Source: Streptomyces musisoli
Lineage (GTDB): Bacteria > Actinomycetota > Actinomycetes > Streptomycetales > Streptomycetaceae
Length of the DNA: 64,000 bases
Reading direction: 5' to 3'
Assembly (NCBI RefSeq): GCF_016741855.1
Contig: NZ_JAERRH010000012.1
Coordinates: 62,001-126,000 of the forward strand
Numbering within the stretch: the first letter of the stretch is position 1; the number at the start of each line of letters is the position of its first letter. The position numbers were made by a program, and so were the translations under genes. Under the pieces are notes generated by a model. It did not search any database. It was not told the DNA's origin and saw nothing but the letters and a program-made list of their open reading frames with translations. Positions 1 through 8,808 of this stretch are shown here, in pieces.

Positions 1-543
1 TACAAGCCGCTCAACTGGATGTCGCCGCCCTGCACGCTGAAGGAGGGCACGGGCGAGGACGAGGGCGTGTGGACCGTCGTCAACAAGGCGGGCGAGAAAC
101 TGATCATCACGATGGAGGAGATCCTCCACGATTCCTCGCACGAACTGGGTGTGGACCCCGGCCTGATCAAGGACGGCGTGGAAGCGCACCTCCAGGAACT
201 GCTCGCGGACCGCATCGAGACGCTGGGCGACGGCTACACCCTCATCCGGCGCGAGTACATGACCGCGATCGGCCCGGTGGACATCCTGTGCCGGGACGCC
301 GACGGCGGGACCGTCGCGGTCGAGATCAAGCGCCGGGGCGAGATCGACGGGGTGGAGCAACTCACCCGCTACCTGGAGCTGTTGAACCGCGACCCGCACC
401 TGGCTCCGGTCCGCGGCGTCTTCGCCGCGCAGGAGATCAAGCCCCAGGCCCGCGTCCTCGCCACCGACCGCGGCATCAACTGCCAGATCCTGGACTACGA
501 CGCCCTGCGCGGCATCGAGGACGACAAGCTCCGCCTGTTCTGA
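1..543 (+). CDS. nucS: Endonuclease NucS (EndoMS), C-terminal part
   Basis: The reading frame is open from base 1, so the N-terminus lies outside the window; about 180 residues remain. The visible part is the PD-(D/E)XK nuclease domain: GPVDIL supplies the metal-binding Asp and VEIKRRG the E-x-K pair, followed by the helix GVEQLTRYLELLN that is typical of NucS. In actinobacteria, which lack MutS/MutL, NucS cleaves mismatched duplex DNA and provides non-canonical mismatch repair, working with the sliding clamp. The C-terminal tail (DDKLRLF) fits the clamp-binding end of the family. It stops 28 bp before the end of a convergent ATPase gene. Identity is secure for the visible part; the N-terminal dimerisation domain cannot be judged. 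Confidence 0.93.
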   Translation, partial: YKPLNWMSPPCTLKEGTGEDEGVWTVVNKAGEKLIITMEEILHDSSHELGVDPGLIKDGVEAHLQELLADRIETLGDGYTLIRREYMTAIGPVDILCRDADGGTVAVEIKRRGEIDGVEQLTRYLELLNRDPHLAPVRGVFAAQEIKPQARVLATDRGINCQILDYDALRGIEDDKLRLF

Positions 544-571
544 CCTCGGCCGCGCCGGGAAACGCCCGCGG

Positions 572-3187
572 TCAGATCAAGCCGTCCGCCGTCCCCGGTG
601 TGTGCTCCGGGGCCGACGCGCTGCTCGAGGTGCCCCCGGCGGCGCCCTCCGTGCCGCCCGACGCCGCTCCGCCGGTGGCGCCGCCCGTCGTGCCGTTCGT
701 GGACCCGCCGTCGGTCGTGCCGCCGGTCGTGCCGCCCGTCGTCGTTCCGCCGGCGTCACCGCCCGTGGTGCCGCCCGTCGTGCCACCGGTGCCGGTGCCG
801 CCGGTGGTCCCACCCGTCGTCGTACCGTCCGTGCCCCCGGTCGTGGTGCCCCCGCCGGACGTGCCGCCCGTGGTGCCGCCACCGGACGTGCCGCCGCTCG
901 TGCCGCCCGTGGTGCCGCCGGTCGAGCCGCCCGTCGTACCGCCGCTCGACGAGCCGCTCGGCCCCGACGGATCGGGCGACCTGGAGGGCGTGCCGGAGGG
1001 CGAGCCGGAGCCGGACGGGTCGGCGTTCTCCGACGGACGGGCCGTGTCCGCCGGCGGCGCCGGGTCACCGGCCGCGCCGTGGTCGCCGGCCGGCCGGGGC
1101 GGGCCGGACCGGCCCGCGGCCGCGCCGGTGCCGCCGTCCCCGCCGGTGTCGGCCGGGTCCACGTCCAGGCCTCCGTCGCCCAGGTCCTGGCTCACCGACG
1201 GGTTGTCCTCCACCTTGCCCGCCGGGTTCCGGTCGCCGTCCGGGTCGGACGTCATGCCGAGCGTGACGACGGTGCCGAGCACGGCCGCGAGCAGCGCGCC
1301 GGAGCCGACCGCCACCAGGTTGCGCCGGACCATGCTCCGGATGCCGCCGCCCTGCGCCCCGGCCCGCGGGAGCCGCTGGGTGGCCAGGGCGTCGCCCACG
1401 GGGACGTACGCCGCCGGCTCCCCCTGCCGTGCCTCCGCCGGTTCCGCGGCCGGCGCGGGCGGCGCGGGCACCTGGCCGGCGCGGTCGGCGAGCAGGGCCA
1501 GGGCGCGCCGGCCGGCGACCGTGCCCCGCTTGTCGGCGAGGGCGCCGCGCAGACCGCTCGACGCCTCCAGTTCGGCACGGGCCCGGTCCAGCTGTCCGGA
1601 GCAGAGCGCGTGGATGCCCAACTCGTGGTGGAAATAGGCTTGTTCAGGCACCTCGCCGGCCAGCCGGGAGGCTTCCGCGCCGGATCGCAGGGCTCGTTCC
1701 CAGGCGCTCCAGTGAAGTCCGGCGGCGAAGGCGGGCGCTGCCGTGCGGGCCAGCCGTACGGCGCCGTCCTCCTCGCCCTCGGCGGCCGGGGAGGTCTGCG
1801 GTACGGCGGCCGCCAGTGCGGCCAGGACCGCGTCGGCCTCGACGCACACCCGTTCCGGGGTGACCGAGGGATGCCCGGCCCACCAGGCGTAGTGCCGGGC
1901 GGCGGTGAGGGCGCGCTCGGCGGCGCCGTCGGCGTATCCCGCGGCCTCCAACTGCGCCTGCACGCCGGCCGCGAGGCGGTAGCGGGAGCCGGCCGGGGAG
2001 AGCAGGCCGCAGCCCGCCAGTTCGCCGAGGGCGGCGTCGGCGTGGGTGTCGCCGACCAGGGCGGGCAGGTGCGCCTGGTGGGGTATCTCGCCGCCGAGCG
2101 CGACCGCGAAGCGCAGGGCGGCGCGGGCGGAGGGCGTGAGCCGGGAGGCGAGCAGCGGGGCGGGGGCCGCGGCCTCACCGAGCGAGGGCAGCGGAACGTC
2201 GTCCTCCAGGGCCTCGGGCACGTCCACCGGCGGGCGTACGTCCTCGAAGACGCCGTACTCGTCCACCGCGCCGGCGCCGGCCCGCAGCCGGTCACGCTGC
2301 CGGAGCAGGGCGCCGGCCTGGACGAAGCGCAGGGGCAGTCCCTCGGACTCGAACCACAGGTCGCCGGCCCAGTTGGCCTCGTCCTCGGTGAGCACCCGGC
2401 CGACGGTCCGCTCCAGGATCTCCACGCCGGCGGCGCGGTCGAGGCCGGCGAGGAAGACCTCCTCGACGTCCGACTCGGCGGAGGGGGCGGGCACGTCGGG
2501 GGTGGTGCCGAACAGGAACGCGCACTCGGGGGTGGCGTCGAGCAGTTCGTCCAGGGCGGCGCCGCCGAACTCTAGGTCGTCCAGGACGACGACCGCGCCG
2601 ATCTCCCGGGTGCAGGCGACCAGTTCGTCCCGGTCCGGGCGGTACCGGGGGGCGTCGTAGACGGCGTGGAACAGGTCGTGCAGCAGCTCGCCGGACGTGC
2701 GGTGGAAGCCGCTGAGGCGGACCACGCCGTCGGGGGCGAGGTCGAGGCAGTCCTCGGCGACCAGGTCGAGCAGGGCTGTGCGGCCGGAGCCGGCCGGGCC
2801 GGTGAGCCGCACCGAGCGGCCGCGGGCGAGGAGGCGGATCAGGCGTTCGCGTTCGTCCTGGCGTTCCAGCAGGGACAGCGCGGGCTGTGCGGGGCCGGGC
2901 GGTACGGGAGGGCGGGCGGCGCGTTCGGTCTCGGCGCGCTCGTCGGCGGTGCGCTTGCCGGGCCTGCCGGGGCGCGCGGCCGGCGGGCAGGGCTCTATCT
3001 CACTGCCGTCGACCGGGTTGACGGTCAGCTGGAGGTCGCCGGCGACGAGTTGCGCCATGCGGGCGGGCACGGGTGCGCCCGGGGCGAGGTCGGCCGCGAG
3101 GGCGTCCCGGGGCGGGCGGCGGCTGTGCGCCTGGCCGTGCTCCTCGGGCCCCGGCTCGGTCGGGTCGATCGGGTCGATCGGGTCCAT
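572..3187 (-). CDS. Membrane-anchored ATP-binding protein with Gly/Thr-repeat tail
   Basis: This 871-residue protein has an ATPase core with a Walker A motif GPAGSGRT (about residues 130–137) and a Walker B-like VVVLDDLE (about 199–206), followed by an alpha-helical region resembling regulatory STAND/LuxR-type ATPases. A single hydrophobic segment near residues 624–645 follows a basic stretch (RSMVRRN). The last ~200 residues are low complexity, mostly TTGG/GGTT repeats from about 740 to 860, and should lie outside the membrane. I chose the ATG at 3187 because the in-frame extension upstream lacks protein-like character. No HTH domain is visible. The partner and substrate are unknown; a link between cytoplasmic nucleotide-dependent sensing and the cell surface is inference. 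The tail may partly reflect repeat expansion in DNA without stop codons. Confidence 0.8.
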   Translation of the reverse strand: MDPIDPIDPTEPGPEEHGQAHSRRPPRDALAADLAPGAPVPARMAQLVAGDLQLTVNPVDGSEIEPCPPAARPGRPGKRTADERAETERAARPPVPPGPAQPALSLLERQDERERLIRLLARGRSVRLTGPAGSGRTALLDLVAEDCLDLAPDGVVRLSGFHRTSGELLHDLFHAVYDAPRYRPDRDELVACTREIGAVVVLDDLEFGGAALDELLDATPECAFLFGTTPDVPAPSAESDVEEVFLAGLDRAAGVEILERTVGRVLTEDEANWAGDLWFESEGLPLRFVQAGALLRQRDRLRAGAGAVDEYGVFEDVRPPVDVPEALEDDVPLPSLGEAAAPAPLLASRLTPSARAALRFAVALGGEIPHQAHLPALVGDTHADAALGELAGCGLLSPAGSRYRLAAGVQAQLEAAGYADGAAERALTAARHYAWWAGHPSVTPERVCVEADAVLAALAAAVPQTSPAAEGEEDGAVRLARTAAPAFAAGLHWSAWERALRSGAEASRLAGEVPEQAYFHHELGIHALCSGQLDRARAELEASSGLRGALADKRGTVAGRRALALLADRAGQVPAPPAPAAEPAEARQGEPAAYVPVGDALATQRLPRAGAQGGGIRSMVRRNLVAVGSGALLAAVLGTVVTLGMTSDPDGDRNPAGKVEDNPSVSQDLGDGGLDVDPADTGGDGGTGAAAGRSGPPRPAGDHGAAGDPAPPADTARPSENADPSGSGSPSGTPSRSPDPSGPSGSSSGGTTGGSTGGTTGGTSGGTSGGGTTGGTSGGGTTTGGTDGTTTGGTTGGTGTGGTTGGTTGGDAGGTTTGGTTGGTTDGGSTNGTTGGATGGAASGGTEGAAGGTSSSASAPEHTPGTADGLI

Positions 3188-3456
3188 GGGTTCCAGCCCC
3201 TCAAAAGCGTCGTGTGCCCGTGTTCCGGCCCTCCCGGCCTTTTCGCACACCGCGCTGTCGCTTCTGGTCCGGGCCCGCTCGGTCGAGGGTTGCGAGGTGG
3301 CGGGCGACCGCACCCTAAACCTTCGCTCAGTATCTCCGACAGGGCGGGGTGCCGTGCGGTCCGAGACGTCACGGTCTCGTGAGGATTGCCCCCGCCGCGC
3401 GCTTCGACGGGTGCGCCCGCATCTCTCCGGTCGCTCCGTTCACCGCCGAAGGCCCG

Positions 3457-3780
3457 TCACACCCGGGGCAGCGACTCCACCCCGATGCCGCCCTCGATGG
3501 CGAGGATGCGGTGCAGCCGGGTGGCCACCAGCAGGCGCTGCATCTGCGGTGGCACGCCGCGCAGCACCAGACGGCGCCCGCAGCGGCCGGCCCGCCGGTG
3601 GGCACCCATGATCACCCCGAGCCCGGTGGCGTCCCAGGAGTCCAGTTCGGACAGGTCGAGCACCAGGTCGCCGACTCCGGTGTCGACGGCCGAGTGCAGG
3701 GCCGTACGGGCGTCCGCCGCGCTGCGTACGTCGAGGCGGCCCCCGACGACCAGCTCGGCGTGGTCGCCCCTGATGTGCAT
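3457..3780 (-). CDS. STAS-domain protein (anti-sigma factor antagonist family)
   Basis: This 107-residue protein is a single STAS domain of the SpoIIAA/RsbV type: a beta-rich N-terminus (HAELVVGGRLDVRSAADAR), the central LVLDLSELDSWDATGLGVIMG, and a C-terminal helix. The phosphorylatable Ser found in SpoIIAA (D-S-S-G) is replaced by Thr in DATG, so Thr would be the phosphosite if one is used. Such proteins bind anti-sigma kinases and release sigma factors; no sigma or anti-sigma gene is adjacent, so the partner is unknown. The ATG at 3780 is preceded by GGGGAG at good spacing and is preferred to an in-frame TTG at 3831. It is transcribed away from the dehydrogenase gene upstream and may be monocistronic. 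Confidence 0.85.
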   Translation of the reverse strand: MHIRGDHAELVVGGRLDVRSAADARTALHSAVDTGVGDLVLDLSELDSWDATGLGVIMGAHRRAGRCGRRLVLRGVPPQMQRLLVATRLHRILAIEGGIGVESLPRV

Positions 3781-3938
3781 ATGCGCTCCCCGTTGAGTGC
3801 GGTTGGCGTACTCGGTGACGGTGCTGTGCAACGTCTGACTGTGTGAGTGGCGGTACGGTTGCTGCTTGTAAGCGAACCGATACCGAATTCACCCCGGGGG
3901 GTGATATTCCCGGGGTGGTGGTGCGTGGACGGGTTGAC

Positions 3939-4787
3939 TCAGTACTTGTAGAAGCCCTGCCCGCTCTTGCGGCCGATGTCACCGGCGTCCACCATCCGGC
4001 GCATCAGCTCCGGCGGGGCGAACTTCTCGTCCTGGGTCTCGGTGTAGATGTTGCCTGCGGCGTGCAGCAGGATGTCCACGCCGGTGAGGTCGGTGGTGGC
4101 GAGCGGGCCCATGGCGTGGCCGAAGCCCAGCTTGCAGGCGAGGTCGATGTCCTCGGCGGTCGCGACGCCGGACTCGTAGAGCTTGGCGGCCTCGACCACG
4201 AGGGCGGTGATCAGCCGGGTGGTGACGAAGCCGGCCACGTCGCGGTTGACGACGATGCAGGTCTTGCCGACGGACTCGGCGAACTCCCGTGCGGTGGCGA
4301 GGGTTTCGTCGCTGGTCTTGTAGCCGCGGACCAGCTCGACGAGCTGCATCATCGGCACCGGCGAGAAGAAGTGCACACCGACGACCCGCTCGGGGTGCTC
4401 GGTGGCCGCCGCGATCTTGGTGATCGGGATGGCGGAGGTGTTGGAGGCGAGCACCGCGTCCGCACGCACGATCTTGTCGAGCGCGCGGAAGATCTCGTGC
4501 TTGACCTCCAGCTTCTCGAAGACGGCCTCCACGACGACGTCCGCGTCGGCGGCGGCGTCCAGCTCGGTGGTCGCAGTGATGCGCGCGAGGGCGGCCGCGG
4601 CGTCCTCGGCCGTCAGCCTGCCCTTGGAGACGAACTTGTCGTAGCTGGCCCTGATGCCGTCGGTGCCGCGCTTCAGTGCCTCGTCGGTGACGTCCCGCAG
4701 GACGACCTCCCAGCCCGCTTGTGCGGCGACCTGAGCGATGCCGGAACCCATGAGACCGGCCCCGATGACGGCGAGCTTCCGTGCCAC
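3939..4787 (-). CDS. 3-hydroxybutyryl-CoA dehydrogenase
   Basis: This 282-residue NAD(P)-dependent dehydrogenase oxidises or reduces 3-hydroxyacyl-CoA (acetoacetyl-CoA/3-hydroxybutyryl-CoA) in the cytoplasm. The N-terminus carries the Rossmann glycine motif VIGAGLMGSGIA. The catalytic region includes SNTSAIPI and GVHFFSPVPMMQLVELV, with the family His, and the C-terminal helical domain ends in GRKSGQGFYKY, a hallmark of the HAD family. The start is GTG at 4787 with GGAG just upstream; this gives the family's usual length of about 282 residues, and longer upstream frames do not look like protein. It is close to enzymes that supply ethylmalonyl-CoA pathway and polyketide precursors in streptomycetes, but no pathway partner is next to it here. 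Confidence 0.93.
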   Translation of the reverse strand: MARKLAVIGAGLMGSGIAQVAAQAGWEVVLRDVTDEALKRGTDGIRASYDKFVSKGRLTAEDAAAALARITATTELDAAADADVVVEAVFEKLEVKHEIFRALDKIVRADAVLASNTSAIPITKIAAATEHPERVVGVHFFSPVPMMQLVELVRGYKTSDETLATAREFAESVGKTCIVVNRDVAGFVTTRLITALVVEAAKLYESGVATAEDIDLACKLGFGHAMGPLATTDLTGVDILLHAAGNIYTETQDEKFAPPELMRRMVDAGDIGRKSGQGFYKY

Positions 4788-5146
4788 TCCGACTCCCTGA
4801 ACACTATGGAGATCTGCTTCTTCGGCGGACCCTAGCGCTCGGGCGACGACTTGAGTGCGGTAAGTAATGCGTGTCACGGTCTCAGGGGGTGAGACTCCGG
4901 TCACGTCTCTTTTGACGGACTTGGCGCTCATCCGGCCGGTGGTCCGGCGGGCTTCCCGCCGGGACGGCCGGGGCGCGAATCCCTTGCGGTTGCGCGCCGG
5001 TTGGCGCTTCCCGGGCCCGCCGGCGGCCGGACCCCGGACACCCGGTGGCCCGCGGCCCGGTGCGCGTTCGGCGCCGGCCCCACCCCTCGGCGTCATCCCC
5101 CGGGTCACGGGTGCGACGGCGGAACGGGTGCACGGGTGGAGCGCGC
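4788..5146. other. Non-coding stretch between dehydrogenase and TetR genes
   Basis: These 359 bases hold no convincing gene. The part nearest the dehydrogenase should contain its promoter; a 6-bp inverted repeat (GTCTCA…TGAGAC, 4879–4895, 5-bp spacer) could be an operator there. A short G+C-rich hairpin at 4943–4963 (CCGGCGGG, CTT loop) lies downstream of the TetR gene and may act in its termination, but has no T-run. Confidence 0.5.
4879..4895 (-). promoter_or_regulatory. Inverted repeat, possible operator of the dehydrogenase gene
   Basis: Perfect 6-bp arms GTCTCA and TGAGAC are separated by GGGGG, about 90 bases upstream of the GTG start of the 3-hydroxybutyryl-CoA dehydrogenase gene. Its size fits a small dimeric repressor. 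Which regulator would bind is unknown. Confidence 0.3.
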
Positions 5147-5788
5147 TCAGTCACCCGGCCGGACGGCGTAGTTGAGTACCTTTTCGCTCAACAAGTCCTC
5201 GATGTCGTCCAGGAGGACGAGTACCTCTCGTGACACTTCGGCCGGTTTGCGCCCGGCGAGCATCTCGCGGCCGATGGTGACGAAGACCGCCTGATGGATC
5301 CAGCAGACCTGACCGGCCATCAGGTCCGGCAGCGGATCGCCGGCGGCGGCACCGGTCTCCTCGCGCAGGGCCGTCTCCAGGGCGTCGTGGATCTCCTGCT
5401 GAAGGCTCCACAGCCGGGAGCGCAGCGTCGGCGCCTCGTGGATGACGCGCATGAACCGGTCGTAGCCCTCCATCAGGCCGACCCGGGGTGAGACGGCCTC
5501 GACCTCGCCGCGCAGTTCCCGCAGGACGGCGCGCGCGGCGGACTCCCCGGCGTCCCGGCCGCGGACCCAGCGGGCGAGCCGGTCGACCATGCCGGCCGAG
5601 CGGTCGAAGAAGAGGTCTTCCTTGGCGGGGAAGTAGTTGTAGACCGTGTTGACGGAGACGTTCGCCGCCTCGGCGATCTCCGCGACGGTGACCGCCTCGA
5701 AGCCGCGCTCCAGGAACAGACCCGTGGCGACGTCCGAGATGTACTGCCGGGTCTGCCGCTTCTTCCGCTCCCTGAGCCCCTCTGCCAT
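5147..5788 (-). CDS. TetR/AcrR-family regulator, divergent to ABC exporter
   Basis: This is a 213-residue TetR-type repressor. The N-terminal DNA-binding domain is clear: RQYISDVATGLFLERGFEAV is followed by the HTH TVAEIAEAANVSVNTVYNYF and the AKEDLFF linker. The remaining ~150 residues form the variable ligand-binding helical domain. It is transcribed divergently from the ABC ATPase gene at 5868 across a 79-bp gap that contains an inverted repeat. By the usual logic of such pairs it represses the exporter operon and itself until an unknown ligand binds. No ligand can be predicted from sequence. Confidence 0.92.
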   Translation of the reverse strand: MAEGLRERKKRQTRQYISDVATGLFLERGFEAVTVAEIAEAANVSVNTVYNYFPAKEDLFFDRSAGMVDRLARWVRGRDAGESAARAVLRELRGEVEAVSPRVGLMEGYDRFMRVIHEAPTLRSRLWSLQQEIHDALETALREETGAAAGDPLPDLMAGQVCWIHQAVFVTIGREMLAGRKPAEVSREVLVLLDDIEDLLSEKVLNYAVRPGD

Positions 5789-5815
5789 GCCCGCATCCTA
5801 GCTTCGCTGGGCCTG

Positions 5816-5846
5816 CTGAAAACTTGGTGTCATTGCAAAATTTCAG
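5816..5846. promoter_or_regulatory. Candidate operator between TetR and ABC exporter genes
   Basis: Within the 79-bp divergent intergenic region there is an inverted repeat with perfect arms CTGAAA and TTTCAG separated by 19 bases, in a notably AT-rich stretch. Its place between the two start codons makes it a good candidate for the TetR binding site; the spacing is wider than in many TetR operators, so the true operator could be a subpart. Confidence 0.4.
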
Positions 5847-5867
5847 GGACTCTGTTTTTCTGGGGGC

Positions 5868-6653
5868 ATGGCAGCAGTCATCAGTACGGCGGGCCTCGCC
5901 CGCACCTTCCGGACGAAAGCCGGCCCCGTCGAGGCCGTCCGCGGCATCGACCTCACCGTCCAGGAGGGCGAGATCCTCGGCTTCCTCGGTCCCAACGGCG
6001 CCGGCAAGACGACCACCCTGCGGATGCTCACCACCCTGCTGAGGCCGACCGGCGGCGCGGCCACGGTCGCCGGCTGCGACCTGACGGCCGATCCGGCCGG
6101 GGTGCGGCGGGCCAGCGGTTACGTCGCCCAGTCCGGCGGGGTCGATCCGCAGATCACCGTGCGGGAGGAGCTGGTCACCCAGGGCCGGCTGTACCGTCTG
6201 GCGAAGGCCGATGCGGTCGCGCGCGCCGGGGAACTCGCCCGGGAACTGGACCTCACCGACCTCCTCGACCGCAGGACCGGCGCGCTCTCCGGGGGCCAGC
6301 GGCGCCGCCTGGACATCGCGATGGCCCTCACCCACCGTCCGAAGGTGCTGTTCCTGGACGAGCCGACGACCGGCCTGGACCCCGGCAGCCGCGCCGACCT
6401 GTGGGACCTGGTCCGCCGGCTGCGCGACGAGCACGGCACGACGGTGTTCCTGACCACCCACTACCTGGACGAGGCCGACGCCCTCGCGGACCGGCTGGTG
6501 ATCGTCGACCGGGGCGCGGTCGCCGCCGAGGGCACCCCGGGCGCGCTCAAGCTGCGCTACGGCGGCTCGCTCGACGCCACCCTCCAGGACACCTTCCTCG
6601 CGGTCACCGGCCGCCGCCCCGCCCCCGCCGACTCCGCCCCCGTCGCCGTTTAG
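5868..6653 (+). CDS. ABC transporter ATP-binding protein (DrrA-like)
   Basis: This 261-residue nucleotide-binding subunit of an ABC-2 type exporter contains Walker A GPNGAGKTTT, the Q-loop region GYVAQSGGVDPQITV, signature LSGGQRRRLDIAMAL, Walker B VLFLDEPTTGLD and the switch His in LTTHYLDEAD. The set is typical of DrrA/drug-resistance exporters. It is shorter than classical DrrA (about 330 residues) because the C-terminal extension is reduced. It is followed after 9 bp by the permease gene, so the two form an operon, probably controlled by the divergent TetR protein. The exported substrate is not predictable. Confidence 0.93.
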   Translation: MAAVISTAGLARTFRTKAGPVEAVRGIDLTVQEGEILGFLGPNGAGKTTTLRMLTTLLRPTGGAATVAGCDLTADPAGVRRASGYVAQSGGVDPQITVREELVTQGRLYRLAKADAVARAGELARELDLTDLLDRRTGALSGGQRRRLDIAMALTHRPKVLFLDEPTTGLDPGSRADLWDLVRRLRDEHGTTVFLTTHYLDEADALADRLVIVDRGAVAAEGTPGALKLRYGGSLDATLQDTFLAVTGRRPAPADSAPVAV

Positions 6654-6662
6654 GACCGCGCC

Positions 6663-7412
6663 ATGCTTCTCCACGACACGGCCCTCGTCTACGGCCGTTA
6701 CCTCCGCCAGTCCCTGCGCTCCCGCTTCGCCCTGCTCTTCGGCGTGCTGACGCCCCTGCTCCACCTGCTCTTCTTCGGTCCGCTGCTCACCGGTCTGCCC
6801 TTGGGCGGGCAGGGCAGTTCCTGGCAGGTGCTGGTCCCCGGGCTGCTGCTGCAACTCGGCCTGTTCGGAGCCCTGTTCGCCGGCTTCACGGTCATCCTCG
6901 AGAAGGGGCAGGGGGTGCTGGAGCGGATGCGGGTGACCCCGGTCAGCCGGCTCGCCCTGCTGCTCGGCCGGGTGCTGCGGGACGCCACGGTGTTCGTCTT
7001 CCAGGCGGTGCTGCTGGTGCTGGCCGCGCTGGTGATGGGGCTGCGCGCGCCGCTGGCCGGCGTCCTGATCGGCTTCGGCTTCGTCGCGCTGCTCACGCTC
7101 TCGCTGGCCTCGGTGTCGTACGCGCTCGGGATGAGGGTCCGCACCCCGCAGGAGTTCGGTCCGCTGATCAACATGGTGTCGATGCCGTCGATGCTGCTGT
7201 CCGGCCTGATGCTCCCGATGAGCCTCGCGCCGGGCTGGCTGGACGTGCTCTCGCACTTCGTCCCGTTCCGCTATCTGGTGGACGCCGTCCGTGACGCGTA
7301 CGTCGGCGAGTACACGAGCGCGCACATGCTCTACGGGGTCCTGGTCGCCGTCGGCTTCGCGGCACTGGCCGTGACGGTGGGCACACGGGTGTTCCGGACG
7401 GCCGGGGCGTAA
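6663..7412 (+). CDS. ABC-2 type transporter permease (DrrB-like)
   Basis: This 249-residue integral membrane protein has about six hydrophobic segments, including FALLFGVLTPLLHLLFFGPLL, the segment after EKGQGVLERMRVTPVSRLAL (the cytoplasmic coupling helix with the typical ER-x-TP motif), and a C-terminal helix ending in VTVGTRVFRTAGA. It matches the ABC-2 permease family. It pairs with the ATPase encoded immediately upstream to make a homodimeric or heterodimeric exporter. The operon is likely to end here, as the next gene encodes an unrelated metabolic enzyme, although only 13 bp separate them. Confidence 0.92.
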   Translation: MLLHDTALVYGRYLRQSLRSRFALLFGVLTPLLHLLFFGPLLTGLPLGGQGSSWQVLVPGLLLQLGLFGALFAGFTVILEKGQGVLERMRVTPVSRLALLLGRVLRDATVFVFQAVLLVLAALVMGLRAPLAGVLIGFGFVALLTLSLASVSYALGMRVRTPQEFGPLINMVSMPSMLLSGLMLPMSLAPGWLDVLSHFVPFRYLVDAVRDAYVGEYTSAHMLYGVLVAVGFAALAVTVGTRVFRTAGA

Positions 7413-7425
7413 CTACGCTGGGTGC

Positions 7426-7998
7426 ATGGTCAATCTGACGCGCATCTACACCAGGACCGGCGACCAGGGCACCACCAGCCTCGGCGACATGAGCCGGGTG
7501 CCCAAGACCGATCTGCGGATCTCCGCCTACGCGGACGCCAACGAGGCCAACGCGGTGATCGGTGCCGCGCTGGCCCTGGGCGGCCTGGAGGAGGACGTCG
7601 CCGCGGTCCTCACCCGCGTCCAGAACGACCTGTTCGACGTGGGCGCCGATCTGTCGACGCCGGTGGTGGAGAACCCCGAGTTCCCGCCGCTGCGGGTGGA
7701 GCAGTTCTACATCGACCGGCTGGAGGCGGACTGCGACCGCTTCAACGAGCGGCTGGAGAAGCTGCGCTCCTTCATCCTCCCGGGCGGCACCCCGGGTGCG
7801 GCCCTCCTCCACCAGGCGTGCACGGTCGTGCGCCGGGCCGAGCGCTCCACCTGGGCGGCCCTGGAGGTGCACGGCGAGGCGATGAACCCGCTCACCGCGA
7901 CCTACCTCAACCGCCTCTCGGACCTGCTGTTCATCCTGGCCCGCGACGCCAACCGGGAGACCGGCGACGTGCTGTGGGTGCCGGGCGGGGAGCGCTGA
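7426..7998 (+). CDS. Cob(I)alamin adenosyltransferase, PduO type
   Basis: This 190-residue enzyme transfers the 5'-deoxyadenosyl group of ATP to cob(I)alamin to make coenzyme B12. The N-terminus RIYTRTGDQGTTSLGD carries the PduO-type ATP-binding signature, and AAVLTRVQNDLFDVGADLSTP and FILPGGTPGAALLHQACTV are further conserved segments with the ATP-contacting residues. Length is normal for the family. The ATG is 13 bp after the ABC permease gene, so transcription may read through. In streptomycetes adenosylcobalamin serves methylmalonyl-CoA mutase and the class II ribonucleotide reductase; neither is in this window. Confidence 0.92.
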   Translation: MVNLTRIYTRTGDQGTTSLGDMSRVPKTDLRISAYADANEANAVIGAALALGGLEEDVAAVLTRVQNDLFDVGADLSTPVVENPEFPPLRVEQFYIDRLEADCDRFNERLEKLRSFILPGGTPGAALLHQACTVVRRAERSTWAALEVHGEAMNPLTATYLNRLSDLLFILARDANRETGDVLWVPGGER

Positions 7999-8110
7999 TC
8001 CGGACACCGGCACCGGTGGCGCCCCAGGCGGCGGGCGGCCCCCACGACGGCGTGGTGCCGCGGCCGGCCGGGCGAGCGGTCCGGTGCGGGCCGGCCGGGC
8101 ACACCCGCCG

Positions 8111-8656
8111 TCAGCGCTGGTCGGCCGGTTCCCGTTTCGGGAACAGCGTGTAGCTGGCGGCGATGACCACGTTGATGCCGATCACCCAGAGCATGCGCAG
8201 CTGCCAGGCCCGCAGGGAGCCGGTGTCGCCGTCGTCGCCGACGTACCAGACGGCGCCCTGGAGCAGGGCCATGGCGACCACCGACGCCAGGATCCAGCGG
8301 CCGGCGACCTTCCACTCTTGGACGGCGCGGGCCGTGCCGTACCTCGGGGGCTTCACCGGCGGCGGGCCGTCGGCGAAGCGGTGGGCCACCCGGGCGTCCG
8401 CCCACTTGACGGTGGAGTGGCCGAGGCCGACGGTGAAGCCGATGTAGACCGCGGCGAGTCCGTGCCGCCAGTCCGGTTCGGCGCCGTTCTTGAGGTCGAT
8501 CGCGGTGACGGCGAAGAGCACGACCTCCAGGAGCGGTTCGCACAGCAGCAGGGCCAGGCCGGTGCGCGGCATCCGCAGCGCGTACCGGAAGCCCAGTCCG
8601 GCCGCCAGCAGCACCCAGAACGCCACTTCACAGGCGACGATCAGTCCCACGATCAC
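8111..8656 (-). CDS. Conserved integral membrane protein
   Basis: This 181-residue protein has hydrophobic segments at about residues 3–20 and 33–52, a segment near 66–78 and two more C-terminal ones (WILASVVAMALLQGAVWYV and MLWVIGINVVIAASYTLF), so four to five transmembrane helices. The central loop (WADARVAHRFADGPPPVKPPRYG) is hydrophilic. I recognise no catalytic motif and no transporter signature. It is convergent to the cobalamin adenosyltransferase gene and divergent to chiS. I recall an uncharacterised membrane protein at this position in related genomes, which supports a real gene but gives no function. Confidence 0.75.
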   Translation of the reverse strand: MIVGLIVACEVAFWVLLAAGLGFRYALRMPRTGLALLLCEPLLEVVLFAVTAIDLKNGAEPDWRHGLAAVYIGFTVGLGHSTVKWADARVAHRFADGPPPVKPPRYGTARAVQEWKVAGRWILASVVAMALLQGAVWYVGDDGDTGSLRAWQLRMLWVIGINVVIAASYTLFPKREPADQR

Positions 8657-8808
8657 GGTTCGCTCCCCTCGTTCACCCTTCCAGGCTCCCGTGGACCGGG
8701 ACGCGGATCATCGTCGCCGCTGACGAGACCGCCGTAAGCGAAAGTCGCAGTCGGGGACCCTTCCCGGGGCGCAGGCACAGCGGCCGGCGGCCGTGTTGGA
8801 TAGGGGGC

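Noticed and set aside
5151..7325. A 724-codon '-' frame spanning the TetR and ABC genes
   Set aside because: His/Arg/Gln-rich shadow of TetR and ABC genes; no domain recognised.
7413..8110. A siderophore or drug cluster around the ABC exporter
   Set aside because: Neighbours are a cobalamin enzyme and an unknown membrane protein; no biosynthetic genes.
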